From positions 20,775 through 84,774 of the forward strand of contig CAWJTR010000027.1 of the NCBI GenBank assembly GCA_963845735.1: DNA of 64,000 nt. The letters run 5' to 3'. The notes under the pieces were generated by a model. That model was not told where the DNA came from and did not search any database. It was given only the letters and a program-made list of their open reading frames with translations. Position numbers and translations under genes: made by a program. The stretch is from AP-15 sp963845735 (GTDB taxonomy: Bacteria > Pseudomonadota > Alphaproteobacteria > ATCC43930 > CGMCC-115725). Positions 19,686 through 27,919 of this stretch are shown in pieces (positions within the stretch are counted from its first letter, which is position 1; every line of letters starts with the position of its first letter).

Positions 19686-20272
19686 ACGACTTCGGTCGAC
19701 TTCTCGAAAAAGAAATCCCGCGGCTGCGGCGCTATGCCCGCGCATTGACCCGCGACGGGTCACGGGCCGACGACCTCGTCCAGGACACTCTCGTCCGCGC
19801 GATCGCCAAACAGCATCGCTGGCAATGCGGGACTAACCTTCGCGCCTGGCTGTTTACCATTATGCATAACCAGAATGTCAATGTCGTCCGAGCCAGCGTG
19901 CGCCAAGGCGTCGCCGTCGCGGTCGACGAGGCGAGCCCATACCTTGTGGCGCGGAACGATCCCACTGGCGCGTTGTCATTGCGCGATTTTGATCGCGCTC
20001 TGGCGCGAATTCCCGCGGAGCAGCGCCGGGTGATTCTGCTGATCGGTCTCGAAGGCATTACGTATGAAGAGGCAGCAGCGATCCTCGATGTACCAATCGG
20101 GACGATCCGATCGCGCCTGTCACGTGGTCGCGAGTCGCTTCGCAAGCTAATAGACTGGAGAGACCACGTTGAAGCGACAAACAGTGCGGCGATTACGAGC
20201 GCCAAGCCGAACCACCGACAAGTTGTCCCTGAAGTTGCGCGCGCCCAGAATTCTGATTTTTTGCCGGCGTAG
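19682..20272 (+). CDS. ECF-type RNA polymerase sigma factor
   Basis: A protein of 196 residues. Region 2 spans ~10-75 (RRYARALTRDGSRADDLVQD, LRAWLFTIMHNQNVNVV). Region 4 spans ~105-160 (ARIPAEQRRVILLIGLEGI, YEEAAAILDVPIGTIRSRL). The spacing and DDLVQDTLVRA/RGRESLRKL style are those of alphaproteobacterial ECF factors related to the general-stress EcfG group. The usual nepR/phyR neighbours are not visible here, so EcfG identity is not proven. It may direct transcription from the repeated 17-bp element or another promoter class in the island; this is a hypothesis. Confidence 0.85.
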   Translation: MNDFGRLLEKEIPRLRRYARALTRDGSRADDLVQDTLVRAIAKQHRWQCGTNLRAWLFTIMHNQNVNVVRASVRQGVAVAVDEASPYLVARNDPTGALSLRDFDRALARIPAEQRRVILLIGLEGITYEEAAAILDVPIGTIRSRLSRGRESLRKLIDWRDHVEATNSAAITSAKPNHRQVVPEVARAQNSDFLPA

Positions 20273-20667
20273 ACGCTAGCACCCAGCTCAATCACCATCC
20301 CCACTCGGACGCCTGACTTAATAGGTTCTACGAGACCCTTGGGTTGGGGCGTCACCGCAGTTGCGGATCCCTAGGGCGCCGGCCTATTGCCTGCCGGCAC
20401 AAGGCCGGATCGGGCGTCCCTTTTATTCGGCGCCGAGTCTCAAGATGAACAACCTTACTTACCGTGGACCGACGCGACAAGCTGGACCTTAATCCGGCTG
20501 GGCATCCCGATGCCGTTTCCGAGACCATCGAGGTGATCAGCGAGATCCCCGAACGTGGCATCGTTCGAAAGACGAAAACGTACGGACTTCAAACATCACT
20601 TCACCGTCTCTTGACCGTGATCCTCTCGGTAAAGGTACGATATGCAACGGTAGAACGTTCGGAATGA
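20273..20667 (+). other. Intergenic stretch without a convincing gene
   Basis: A 67-codon GTG-started ORF at 20464-20667 has no RBS and no recognised similarity, and runs into the next motif copy. I see no tRNA, hairpin terminator or other clear element. Confidence 0.3.
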
Positions 20668-20684
20668 GTAGTTTCCGATCCTGT
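20668..20684 (+). promoter_or_regulatory. Copy 7 of the 17-bp motif
   Basis: GTAGTTTCCGATCCTGT, preceded by ATGA as in copies 1 and 9. It lies 60 bases upstream of the entericidin-like gene and points toward it. Confidence 0.6.
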
Positions 20685-20744
20685 CGTTTTTCTTTCGCTC
20701 TCCCTACATTCGTGGGGATACAGTCGAAACCGATGGAGCTCCCG

Positions 20745-20903
20745 ATGCGCAAAACTTTGGCAATCTTCGTTCTCAACTTATTCCTGCTATCCGGTGCGGC
20801 CGCTTTGCTGGGCGCCTGCAATACCGCAGCTGGCGTGGGCCAAGACATTTCCGCCACCGGGAATGCGATTACCGGAGGTGCCGACCAAAGCAGGCCGCGC
20901 TAA
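20745..20903 (+). CDS. Entericidin A/B-like small lipoprotein
   Basis: A protein of 52 residues. A basic start and hydrophobic signal (KTLAIFVLNLFLLSGAAALL) lead to the lipobox LGAC. The short mature part is NTAAGVGQDISATGNAITGG. This matches the entericidin family (CNTxxGxGxDIxxxGxAIxxxA), small outer-membrane lipoproteins linked to envelope stress and toxin/antidote behaviour. ATG 20745 is chosen because GGAG lies six bases upstream; ATG 20733 is in frame. The stop codon TAA lies inside the CTAA target duplication of the adjacent IS5 element, so the coding sequence is just preserved. Confidence 0.85.
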   Translation: MRKTLAIFVLNLFLLSGAAALLGACNTAAGVGQDISATGNAITGGADQSRPR

Positions 20904-22126
20904 GGAAACACTGAACAATGCCGGCTGCCGGGCGACATGGCGGTCGGGCCGTGATTTTTGACGATAGCAGGTCGCGGGGCGGCGGGTTTGGTCGGCAGAA
21001 TTTTACGGTCGAATCCCGGGTAATGCCTTGATGTTCGTGTATTGTCCTATCATCAGGGAGTATCCGGGTCCTTATCCCTTGGCCTGCACGAGCAGGCGGT
21101 TCTTGACGATCATCAGATTCGCCAGAGCGAACAGGGTGTAGAGTTGCGCGGTGTTCTTGGCCAGCCCGCGATAGCGCAGCTTCTTATGGCGAAACAGGTT
21201 CTTGAGGATGTGGAAGGGGTGCTCGACCCAGGCCCGCACCTGCGCCAGCGCCCGCTCCGCCGGCTCGGCCAGATCCCGCAGGGCTTTTGGCAGGGCCTTG
21301 ATGATGCCGCGCTTGACGGCAATGTTCCACCATACCTCGCGCTCGGCATGTTCGGGGCGATTGACTGCGCCGGTGTAGCCGGCATCGGCGAAGACCGCTT
21401 CCTCCTGGCCGTGCAAGACCGCCGCCATCTGGTTGATGTCCGCCTCGTTGGCGGCGGTGCCGGCGAGCGAGTGGACCACGCCGGAGGCGGCATCCACCCC
21501 GATATGCGCCTTCATCCCGAAATGCCACTGGTTGCCCTTCTTGGTCTGATGCATCTCGGGATCGCGCGCTTTCTGCTTGTTCTTGGTCGAGGGCGGGGCG
21601 GCGATGATTGTGGCATCAACGATCGTGCCCTGGCGCATCAACAACCCGCGCTCCTCCAGCATCGCGCCGACCTCGTCGAATAGGCCTTTGGTCAACTCGT
21701 GTTCTTCCAGCCAATGGCGGAAATGTAGCACCGTCGTCGCGTCGGGCACCGGGTCGCGGTTCAGCTCGATGCCGGCAAAGCCGCGCAATGCTTGGCTGTC
21801 ATAAAACGCATCCTCCACCGCCTCGTCGGCCAGCCCGTACCACTGCTGCACAAAGTAGACCCGCAGCATGCGCTCCAGGCCGATTGGCGGCCGGCCGCGC
21901 TCGCCCTTTGGGTAGAGCGGCTGCAGACGCTGCACCAACCGCGCCCACGGCACCACCTGCTCCATCTCGGCCAGAAACTTGTCGCGCCGTGTCGACTTTT
22001 TCTTGCATGCGTACTCCGCCTGCAAAAAGCTCCCCTGCCGCTGCATTCGCCCCGCCCCTCGGTCCCCCCGGACCCGCGAACTCTACCCGATGCGCGCCCC
22101 AAGACTCGACTTATTTCAGTGTTTCC
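20904..22126 (-). mobile_element. IS5-family insertion sequence, complete, with CTAA target duplication
   Basis: It is bounded by 12-bp terminal inverted repeats, GGAAACACTGAA at 20904-20915 and its complement at 22115-22126. Flanking CTAA copies lie at 20900-20903 and 22127-22130. A 4-bp YTAR target is typical of the IS5 subgroup. The element is 1223 bp long and carries one intact transposase gene. Both ends and the transposase are intact, so it looks recent. Confidence 0.9.
21072..22046 (-). CDS. IS5-family transposase
   Basis: An intact 324-residue DDE transposase. The N-terminal region is PLYPKGERGRPPIGLERMLR and VYFVQQWYGLADEAVEDAFY. Catalytic Asp residues are in GTIVDATIIAAPPSTKN and VFADAGYTGA, and the C-terminal region with the catalytic Glu is RAWVEHPFHILKNLF. 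This is the cut-and-paste enzyme of the surrounding IS. The true start may be internal to the listed ATG 22046. The uninterrupted reading frame contrasts with the frameshifted neighbours. Confidence 0.9.
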   Translation of the reverse strand: MQRQGSFLQAEYACKKKSTRRDKFLAEMEQVVPWARLVQRLQPLYPKGERGRPPIGLERMLRVYFVQQWYGLADEAVEDAFYDSQALRGFAGIELNRDPVPDATTVLHFRHWLEEHELTKGLFDEVGAMLEERGLLMRQGTIVDATIIAAPPSTKNKQKARDPEMHQTKKGNQWHFGMKAHIGVDAASGVVHSLAGTAANEADINQMAAVLHGQEEAVFADAGYTGAVNRPEHAEREVWWNIAVKRGIIKALPKALRDLAEPAERALAQVRAWVEHPFHILKNLFRHKKLRYRGLAKNTAQLYTLFALANLMIVKNRLLVQAKG

Positions 22127-22178
22127 CTAAAGGGACTCGCTCAGTTGAAAGCTTGCCGAAAATCCAGGGGGAGAGTGC

Positions 22179-22388
22179 GTGATTCAGCTCCTACTCGTAG
22201 TTGTTCTTGTACTCGTGGTGCTGTCGTTCTTTGGCGGTTATTCCGGCTACGTGCCGTCCCGTTTTGGCTATGGGGGTGGCGGGGTCGGACTCATACTGCT
22301 GATCATTTTGGTCGTGCTACTGGTCAGCGCCAAAGCGCTTCGCCATAATAGATCTTCGATCCGCGTTCCGAAAAGAAGACGGCAGTAG
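22179..22388 (+). CDS. 69-residue two-span membrane protein with Gly/Tyr loop
   Basis: A GTG start follows GGGGGAGAGTGC. The first helix is LLLVVVLVLVVLSFF, the Gly/Tyr loop is GGYSGYVPSRFGYGGGG, the second helix is LILLIILVVLLV, and the tail is basic (RHNRSSIRVPKRRRQ). The architecture matches the 60-residue protein at 18539. Before the IS5 insertion it lay directly downstream of the entericidin-like gene and was probably co-transcribed with it. It may now depend on promoter activity from the IS. Confidence 0.65.
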   Translation: MIQLLLVVVLVLVVLSFFGGYSGYVPSRFGYGGGGVGLILLIILVVLLVSAKALRHNRSSIRVPKRRRQ

Positions 22389-22409
22389 CAATTCTAAAAG
22401 GAGGCCAAT

Positions 22410-22649
22410 GTGCACTCTATCGATGAGCAACCCAAAGAGGCGGCGATATCCCTGCTGCGGACGATAGCGTATCACAAGTGTCATTCACGTAGGGCCGAAG
22501 AAAGGGATATGGAAGAACGCTTGCGCTATCACGAGGCATCCCGCAGGGACGCAGAAGAGCTGCTTGCCTTATATCAGAGGCGTTGGCCAGAAGAAGCTGC
22601 TGTTGGGAGATTGGAATATGTGGGAGCGAAACCAGCAGAAGCTAGCTAA
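22410..22649 (+). CDS. Hypothetical 79-residue charged protein
   Basis: A GTG start has a near-perfect AAAGGAGG at 22398-22405. The product is soluble and highly charged, mostly helical by composition (RRAEERDMEERLRYHEASRR, DAEELLALYQRRWPEEAA). I do not recognise a family. It follows the membrane protein at 22179 by 21 bases and is probably in the same operon. Confidence 0.6.
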   Translation: MHSIDEQPKEAAISLLRTIAYHKCHSRRAEERDMEERLRYHEASRRDAEELLALYQRRWPEEAAVGRLEYVGAKPAEAS

Positions 22650-22734
22650 AAACTCCCCAAGAACGGCAGAAACGGTTTATGACCCATATAATTCGATTTT
22701 GTCGGGGGGCGAGTGCCGAAGGACCCTGATCTGA

Positions 22735-22753
22735 GTAGTTTCCAGAGTCTATC
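22735..22753 (+). promoter_or_regulatory. Copy 8 of the motif, with a small insertion
   Basis: GTAGTTTCCAGAGTCTATC keeps the left half but has extra bases in the right half. It lies 88 bases upstream of the exported protein at 22842 and points toward it. Confidence 0.4.
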
Positions 22754-22841
22754 AAACGCCGCTTCTGACGTGTTAGGAATTCTTTCCGTTGGTGGCCTAC
22801 TGAATCAGTCACCGGCACCTTTGCCATAGAGATGAACTCAG

Positions 22842-23150
22842 ATGAAAACAACGTACAAGATGATGACGAGCTTGGTCTTCTCGGCCGCAATCCTAGCAGG
22901 CATTGCGATCATGCCAACCGCTCGCGCCGCGATGAACGCTAACGGGGCCGAGGTGGTCACCAATGGCCCCCAGGCCGGCCCGGGCGACAGTTCGGGCACT
23001 TGGTCGAAGCAGCAGAACGTACGTGACAGCCAGCGGTATGAGGCGGCGGTGCATTCGAACAGCGGCTACCGGGCCAATCGTGTCAAAAAGGAGTGCGGAC
23101 CGATCAATGATCCTCAGTTGCATGCCTCTTGTGTCGCGAGCTTCGAATAG
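22842..23150 (+). CDS. Small exported protein, hypothetical
   Basis: A protein of 102 residues with a Sec signal peptide (MMTSLVFSAAILAGIAIM, cleavage probably after ARA). The mature part is hydrophilic (VVTNGPQAGPGDSSGTWSKQ) and has two cysteines near the end (KKECGPINDPQLHASCVASF), which could form a disulphide. No family is recognised. It may be in the motif regulon through copy 8. Confidence 0.65.
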   Translation: MKTTYKMMTSLVFSAAILAGIAIMPTARAAMNANGAEVVTNGPQAGPGDSSGTWSKQQNVRDSQRYEAAVHSNSGYRANRVKKECGPINDPQLHASCVASFE

Positions 23151-23683
23151 GCGCTTGTTTACGTCGACCGATATTGGTCGAATTGAACCTGCCCGACCGG
23201 CGACGCACCGGTACTGCACCTATGGTCGCGGTTTGCCAGGGGAATGCACGTCAACATGGCGCCTGCTGAACACCGGCAGCGCAAGAGACTTAGGCAACGG
23301 AGCTGCCCTCGACCAGCGTCCCAATCAGGTGCAAGAGCGCTTGGTGCTCGGGATTTCGCGGCCCTCGACTGAGGAATGCGCCGATGTCGCTCCGGTGAAC
23401 ATAGTGGTCGCAGACCGCTGATTGGCGAAGTGCGGTCCCCGGGGCCGAGCTGCGACGACGGCCCTTGCGGATTCGCCTGCTCGTGCTGGCCGCATGAGTA
23501 GTTTCCGAACCTACCTGGGACGGAAAGTCGGCGATACCAACAGACCAGCCCCAGAGCATTTTCCTCCAATATCGCTCGGGGTACTTGCCGGGCGGGGCCC
23601 CCCGCTCCGTCCGGTCCCTTTTTGAGAACCCTGGCCGGGTGGCTTATCGGCTCGTCCTTGGCACGACGTTAAACTGCGCGCAC
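23151..23683 (+). other. Stretch without a convincing gene; contains motif copy 9
   Basis: Open frames here lack ribosome binding sites and recognisable similarity. The only element I can support is the 17-bp motif at 23498-23514. This is the one copy without a same-strand gene in the next 600 bases, so a small RNA or unannotated peptide remains possible. Confidence 0.3.
23498..23514 (+). promoter_or_regulatory. Copy 9 of the 17-bp motif, perfect consensus
   Basis: GTAGTTTCCGAACCTAC, preceded by ATGA. No plus-strand gene follows closely; the next gene (23684-23896) is on the opposite strand. Confidence 0.55.
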
Positions 23684-23896
23684 TCAGCTTGAATATATAA
23701 GAATGAGCGCTTCAAGCTCAGCGATGTTCGCCTTCACCCGCCTAATTTCGCGCAACGTGATATCCTCCCAGCGTCCTCCGAAGGGGCGTGTGCCGAAATG
23801 CACCCGGCCAGATTCGAGCGGCTCAAGTTGGTCGCGCGACTTCGCCAGTTTTCCCTCACACCACCGAACAAAGTCTTCCATCGCCGCGTTCGCCAT
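23684..23896 (-). CDS. Conserved hypothetical small protein
   Basis: A soluble protein of 70 residues: MEDFVRWCEGKLAKSRDQLE, then LESGRVHFGTRPFGGRWEDI and VKANIAELEALILIY. I recall similar short proteins (REIRRVKANIAELEALI ending) as common in alphaproteobacteria, but no function is attached. A helix-turn-helix role is not supported by any motif. It is an isolated gene on the minus strand, facing the motif copy at 23498. Confidence 0.55.
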   Translation of the reverse strand: MANAAMEDFVRWCEGKLAKSRDQLEPLESGRVHFGTRPFGGRWEDITLREIRRVKANIAELEALILIYSS

Positions 23897-24070
23897 CTCG
23901 CTCCATCCTTTGCTTTCGATATCCGTGACGTCGTGAGGGGGTTGTCGAGCATCGCTGATCTATCGCGAATGATCACCCGAACTCAACGAGGTTTTGAGAG
24001 CTAATCATCGCCTGGTCAAAAGGCGCTGTCTTCGATATGCGATAATAGAGCCGTGACGGGCGTCGCCTAA

Positions 24071-24087
24071 GTAGCTTCCGAATTTAC
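24071..24087 (+). promoter_or_regulatory. Copy 10 of the 17-bp motif
   Basis: GTAGCTTCCGAATTTAC, 84 bases upstream of the gene split by IS66 and pointing toward it. It may have driven the whole cluster up to 28504 before the insertion. Confidence 0.5.
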
Positions 24088-24171
24088 CCGACGCGAGTTC
24101 GCCACACAATATCCATTTTACGACGAGCTAAATAGGAGAGGTCCCTTCTCCCAACGTCACGGTGGAAAAAG

Positions 24172-24386
24172 ATGAAGATTTTTCGGAAAAAGATGAAAAT
24201 TCTTCCGGGGTTAAAACCAGCGGTGTGGGGGGCAGTTGTGGGCGCCGTCGGGATTGCCGTCGTCGGCTTCTCGACGCTCGGATGGACGCTCGGCAGCACT
24301 GCCGACAGGATGGCAAACGAGCGGGCAGCAGTCGCGGTCGTTGCCGCGCTCACCCCAATCTGCGTCGCAAAATTCGAAGCGCAAGC
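24172..24386 (+). pseudogene. 5' half of a conserved membrane-anchored gene split by IS66
   Basis: The N-terminal part is a basic start, one membrane helix (AVWGAVVGAVGIAVVGF) and the beginning of a periplasmic domain (GSTADRMANERAAVAVVAAL, TPICVAKFEAQA). The gene stops just inside the IS. The 3' half lies at 27252-27419. Removing the element and one 8-bp duplication gives a single 375-base frame (124 residues) with no frameshift. I recall the family as conserved hypothetical proteins with a WGAVVGA...PICV...GWATMPGS pattern. Motif copy 10 lies 84 bases upstream. Confidence 0.75.
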
Positions 24387-24416
24387 GTAAGCACGCGGTG
24401 AGCACCGCAGGCTGGG

Positions 24417-24659
24417 CTATTTGGCGGATTTGACCTGCGGTGGCGCGCGGCCAGCGCTACGTTCGTCGGCGATGATCTGGCGCAGGTTCTCAATGCCGTC
24501 CTTGGTGAAGGCGGGGACGCCGTCCTCGCCGACGCCGTAGACCCAGAGGCAGCCGTCCTCGGGGAACATGTCGGTCGACAGCTCGAAGAGCCAGTCTTCG
24601 TCCTCGCCGAGCAGGTTGGCGACATAGCTGATGGTGCAGACCTGCGCGATGGCGGCCAT
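24417..24659 (-). CDS. IS66 passenger protein
   Basis: An 80-residue acidic protein (LLGEDEDWLFELSTDMFPED, GCLWVYGVGEDGVPAFTKDG, IENLRQIIADER). I recall closely similar small ORFs after tnpC in alphaproteobacterial IS66 elements; no function is known. ATG 24659 is chosen; a longer frame from ATG 24707 would overlap the tnpC 3' end. Confidence 0.6.
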   Translation of the reverse strand: MAAIAQVCTISYVANLLGEDEDWLFELSTDMFPEDGCLWVYGVGEDGVPAFTKDGIENLRQIIADERSAGRAPPQVKSAK

Positions 24660-24661
24660 GA

Positions 24662-26311
24662 TCAGGCCGCCCGACTTTGCGGTGCTGAGCGCGGTCGCCA
24701 GTTCCATGGCAGCAGTTCGTCGATCCTCTGAACCGGATGCTCGGCGATGCGGGCCAGGACGTCGGCCAGCCAAGCTTGCGGGTCGACATTGTTCAATTTG
24801 GCGGTGACGATCAGGCTGTACATCGTTGCGGCGCGCTGTCCGCCGCGGTCGGAACCCGCGAACAGCCACGATTTTCTGCCCAGGGCGATACCTCTTAGCG
24901 CACGCTCGGCGGCATTGTTCGACAGGCAGATGCGGCCGTCGTCGAGAAACCGGGTGAATGCCGGCCAGCGCTTCAGGATGTAGTCCATCGCCTTGGCGAG
25001 ATCATTGCCACGCGACAGCTTGGGCCGCTGCTCGCGCAGCCAGCGTTCCAGATCGGCGACCAAAGGCGCGCTCAACTCCTGCCGAACGGCACGGCGCTGC
25101 TCGGCGCTCTGGCGGTTGAGCGTGCGTTCGATGTCGAACAGGGCGTCGATGCGCCGGACTGCCTCCAGCGCCAGCGGCGAGATCACACTGCTGGTACTAC
25201 CCTTCGCCTTGCGGCGGGCGTCGGCGGTGACGTCGGCCATGACGAAGAATGGCCGGCGGGCGTGCACCCAACACGCGGCTTCGATCAGCGGGCCGGGTTT
25301 GCGGCCGGCCTCGTAAAGCTTGTTGTATCCGGCATAGGCATCGGCCTGGAAGATCCCGGTATAGCCGGTTAGATGCGCCTGCGGGTGCTCGCCGCCGCGA
25401 TCGCGCGAGTAATAGAACATCGCCGCCGGCGGCGTCGACCCACCAAACGGCCGATCGTCACGCACGTAGACCCAACATCGCCCGGTATCGGTCTTGCCCT
25501 TGGCCAGGACCGGCACGATCGTGTCATCGCTGTGCAACCGCTCGGCGGCGAACACGTATTGCTCGATCCGCCGGATCAGCGGCGCCAGCACGGCACAGCA
25601 GCCGCCGACCTGATCGGCCAAGGTCGACAGGCTGAGCGGCACGCCTTCCCTGGCGTAGCGTTCGGCCTGGCGGTTGAGCGGTTGGTGTTGCCCGAACTTC
25701 TCGAACAGGATCATCGCCAGCAGGCTAGGACCGGCCCAGCCGCGGGCCAGCACATGGAACGGCGCCGGCGCCTGGCTGATCTTCTCGCAATCGCGGCAGG
25801 TGAATTTCTCGCGGACATGCTGGATCACCTTCCACTGCCGCGGGATCACCTCCAGCGTCTCGGTGATGTCCTCGCCCAACTTGCGCAGCCGCGGGCTGCC
25901 GCAGCACTGGCAAACCCTCGGCCCCGGTTCGACCACCCGCTCGCGCGGCAGATGCTCGGGGAAGGGCTGGCGCGCCGGGCGCTTGCGGATGAAGGCCATC
26001 ACGTTGGTGGCCTTGGCGACGGCCTGCTCGGCGGCGACCTCGTCCTCGGTCGCCGAACTCTCGAGCTCCTCGAAGGCCAGCTCGATCTGATCGAGAAGCC
26101 GCACCGTGCGTTCCGAGTGCTGGCCGTAGAGCTGGCGTGTCAGCTTTGCGATCTGCAATCGCTGATGGGCGATCAAGGCCTGATCATCGGAAGCCTGGGC
26201 CTTGGCCACCGCCAATTCGGCTTCAACCTTCGCCGCCCTGGCGCGCTCGGCGATCAGCGCCGCCTGCAGCGCGGCGATGTCGTTGGGGAGATCATCGGCG
26301 GTCGTCGTCAC
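24662..26311 (-). CDS. tnpC: IS66 transposase TnpC
   Basis: An intact 549-residue protein. An N-terminal leucine-zipper-like coiled coil lies at ~10-90. A zinc-finger region (CQCCGSPRLRKLGEDITETL, CRDCEKISQAPAP) follows. The DDE core includes RLHSDDTIVPVLAKGKTDTG and FQADAYAGYNKLYEAG, and the C-terminal catalytic-Glu region is LSNNAAERALRGIALGRKSW, then LFAGSDRGG. It is the transposase of the surrounding IS66 element. Confidence 0.92.
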   Translation of the reverse strand: MTTTADDLPNDIAALQAALIAERARAAKVEAELAVAKAQASDDQALIAHQRLQIAKLTRQLYGQHSERTVRLLDQIELAFEELESSATEDEVAAEQAVAKATNVMAFIRKRPARQPFPEHLPRERVVEPGPRVCQCCGSPRLRKLGEDITETLEVIPRQWKVIQHVREKFTCRDCEKISQAPAPFHVLARGWAGPSLLAMILFEKFGQHQPLNRQAERYAREGVPLSLSTLADQVGGCCAVLAPLIRRIEQYVFAAERLHSDDTIVPVLAKGKTDTGRCWVYVRDDRPFGGSTPPAAMFYYSRDRGGEHPQAHLTGYTGIFQADAYAGYNKLYEAGRKPGPLIEAACWVHARRPFFVMADVTADARRKAKGSTSSVISPLALEAVRRIDALFDIERTLNRQSAEQRRAVRQELSAPLVADLERWLREQRPKLSRGNDLAKAMDYILKRWPAFTRFLDDGRICLSNNAAERALRGIALGRKSWLFAGSDRGGQRAATMYSLIVTAKLNNVDPQAWLADVLARIAEHPVQRIDELLPWNWRPRSAPQSRAA

Positions 26312-26382
26312 GAAACCGATTATCCCACATCACCGAGACCCGAGTGCTCCTCAACCCTAGGGTGAGTCAATCGGCCGCAGCC

Positions 26383-26730
26383 TCAGCCGGCGACCTCCGG
26401 ACGCCAAGTGCGAACCGGGTTTCGCCAGTCGATCCCGTCGAGCATATAGGCCAATTGCGCGGCGCTGATCGCGACCACTCCGGCCGCCGGCGACGGCCAG
26501 ATGAAGCGGCCGCGCTCCAGTCGCTTGGCGTAGAGCGACATGCCGATGCCGTCATGCCAAACGATTTTGATCAGATCGCCTCTGGCACCTCTGAAAACGT
26601 AAAGATCGCCGGCATGCGGATCGCGGCCGAGCACCTGCTGGACCTGCAATGCCAGCCCGTTCATGCCCTTCCGCATGTCGGTTCGGCCGACCGCCAGCCA
26701 AACCCGCACGCCGCTGGGAACCGGAATCAT
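26383..26730 (-). CDS. tnpB: IS66 accessory protein TnpB
   Basis: A 115-residue protein of the IS66 Orf2 family: VWLAVGRTDMRKGMNGLALQ, LYVFRGARGDLIKIVWHDGI and GMSLYAKRLERGRFIWPSP. It is required for transposition together with TnpA and TnpC. It overlaps tnpA by 4 bases. Confidence 0.9.
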   Translation of the reverse strand: MIPVPSGVRVWLAVGRTDMRKGMNGLALQVQQVLGRDPHAGDLYVFRGARGDLIKIVWHDGIGMSLYAKRLERGRFIWPSPAAGVVAISAAQLAYMLDGIDWRNPVRTWRPEVAG

Positions 26731-27161
26731 CGCCGCGCCAGAACGTCGAGCACCCGTCCCAATGCCGCGGCATCGACATCACGGTCGACGCGGACCCGTC
26801 GTCCGCCCGCCAGCTCGATCTCGATTAACCCAGCCTTCTTGCGTCGCCGGCGGCGGGGTACGTCATTGATCTCGGCCGGCTTGTCAGCCGCAACCGGCAC
26901 CGGCAATGCCGAAACCTCCTTGGTGATCTCGACGGCCACAAAGGACGGCAGCTCCGAGGCGCCCGGCACCCCAATAACCCCGAGCTCGGCCAGTCGGCGC
27001 CATTTGTACAACTGCGCCGGCAACAGCCCGTGCCGGCGTGCGATCACCGACAGGTTCGCTCCCGGCGCCGTCGCCTCGGCCAGTACCGCCAACTTCTGCT
27101 CGATACTGAACCGCCGCCGCCGTTCAATGCGGCCCAGAACCTCGGCACCCCGGTACGACAT
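26727..27161 (-). CDS. tnpA: IS66 accessory protein TnpA
   Basis: A 144-residue protein with an N-terminal HTH of the IS3/IS66 Orf1 type (RRRRFSIEQKLAVLAEATAP, LSVIARRHGLLPAQLYKWRR). A basic stretch (PRRRRRKKAGLIEIELAGGR) is followed by the tail VDAAALGRVLDVLARR. Its stop overlaps the tnpB start. Confidence 0.88.
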   Translation of the reverse strand: MSYRGAEVLGRIERRRRFSIEQKLAVLAEATAPGANLSVIARRHGLLPAQLYKWRRLAELGVIGVPGASELPSFVAVEITKEVSALPVPVAADKPAEINDVPRRRRRKKAGLIEIELAGGRRVRVDRDVDAAALGRVLDVLARR

Positions 27162-27251
27162 CGATCTTGCGCTATTGCTAGCTCCAGTTCCAAGCCAGCA
27201 TCCCGCATCCTCATCGCGCCGATCGCAAGGCGGCCGTCACCGCAGGGAAAC

Positions 27252-27419
27252 GCGCAAGCCGACGTCTCGAAAAAGCTGGCCCAATTCAAAGGGGTCGCCA
27301 CATCGTGGGACCAGAGTTCATTTATCGAGAATGGCGGCTGGGCGACCATGCCCGGGAGCGCTACGCCGAATTCGGCCGTAGCCCATGCATGTGCGGAGAA
27401 ACTCGGCAGCGTGACCTAA
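27252..27419 (+). pseudogene. 3' half of the gene split by IS66
   Basis: It begins with the second target-duplication copy and continues in frame AQADVSKKLAQFKGVATSWD, then QSSFIENGGWATMPGSATPN and SAVAHACAEKLGSVT, with the stop at 27417-27419. The conserved GGWATMPGS and VAxACAEKL segments are the C-terminal hallmark of the family started at 24172. Without the N-terminal helix it cannot be exported or anchored. Confidence 0.75.
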
Positions 27420-27616
27420 GCGGATCTGAAGACAACTGCCGCGCTCGATACGCAGGGCCCAGTTGAATTTTCGTCCGACTGAGTGTCGCTCGCCGAGACT
27501 GCAGCCAGCTCCAAGGTGAGCCCTCCCTCAGGGCCGGAAATCGTCGCGGTATTTTCAGGGGCGAGTCGCGTCCTCACACCGAAGGTACGCCAAACGAAAC
27601 CCATCCGGGAATACAC

Positions 27617-27919
27617 ATGACCGATCTGGACAAGGCAACGCAGCAATTCAGCTCCCGCGAGCGGCGCACCACTCGTATCGCTGAGTCGGTGGCAGCCGAT
27701 TGCGTGGTCACATTTGCCATCACTGCCGGGATCTTCGGTGTCGGTCAGCTTGCCACTCGGCTGAACAAGCTTCTGGAAAGCGGAAAGATCGGTGTTTGGC
27801 ACATAGGTCCGTGGGTCGACTGGCGGCATACGGCGATCTGCATAAAATTCGACAGCGTTCAGGATGGGAAACTATCCGAAGAGGTCGTGCGTCTTGACTT
27901 GGAGGGTGCACGATCATGA
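27617..27919 (+). CDS. Hypothetical 100-residue protein, coupled to the next gene
   Basis: A soluble N-terminus (KATQQFSSRERRTTRIAES) is followed by a moderately hydrophobic segment (DCVVTFAITAGIFGVGQLA) and HIGPWVDWRHTAICIKFDS. No family is recognised. The stop overlaps the start of the next gene as ATGA at 27916-27919. It probably belongs to an operon that began upstream of the IS66 insertion. Confidence 0.5.
   Translation: MTDLDKATQQFSSRERRTTRIAESVAADCVVTFAITAGIFGVGQLATRLNKLLESGKIGVWHIGPWVDWRHTAICIKFDSVQDGKLSEEVVRLDLEGARS

Larger units (their letters stand above)
24387..27251 (-). mobile_element. IS66-family insertion sequence with GCGCAAGC target duplication
   Basis: The ends read GTAAGCACGCGGTGAGCACC (left) and, on the complement of the right end, GTTTCCCTGCGGTGACGG; both share GCGGTGA. 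An 8-bp direct repeat, GCGCAAGC, flanks it at 24379-24386 and 27252-27259. Eight bp is the IS66 hallmark. It carries tnpA, tnpB, tnpC and a passenger ORF, all intact. The element is 2865 bp long. Confidence 0.9.

Noticed and set aside
20464..20667. 67-codon plus-strand ORF
   Set aside because: No RBS, no recognised similarity, and it runs into a regulatory motif copy.
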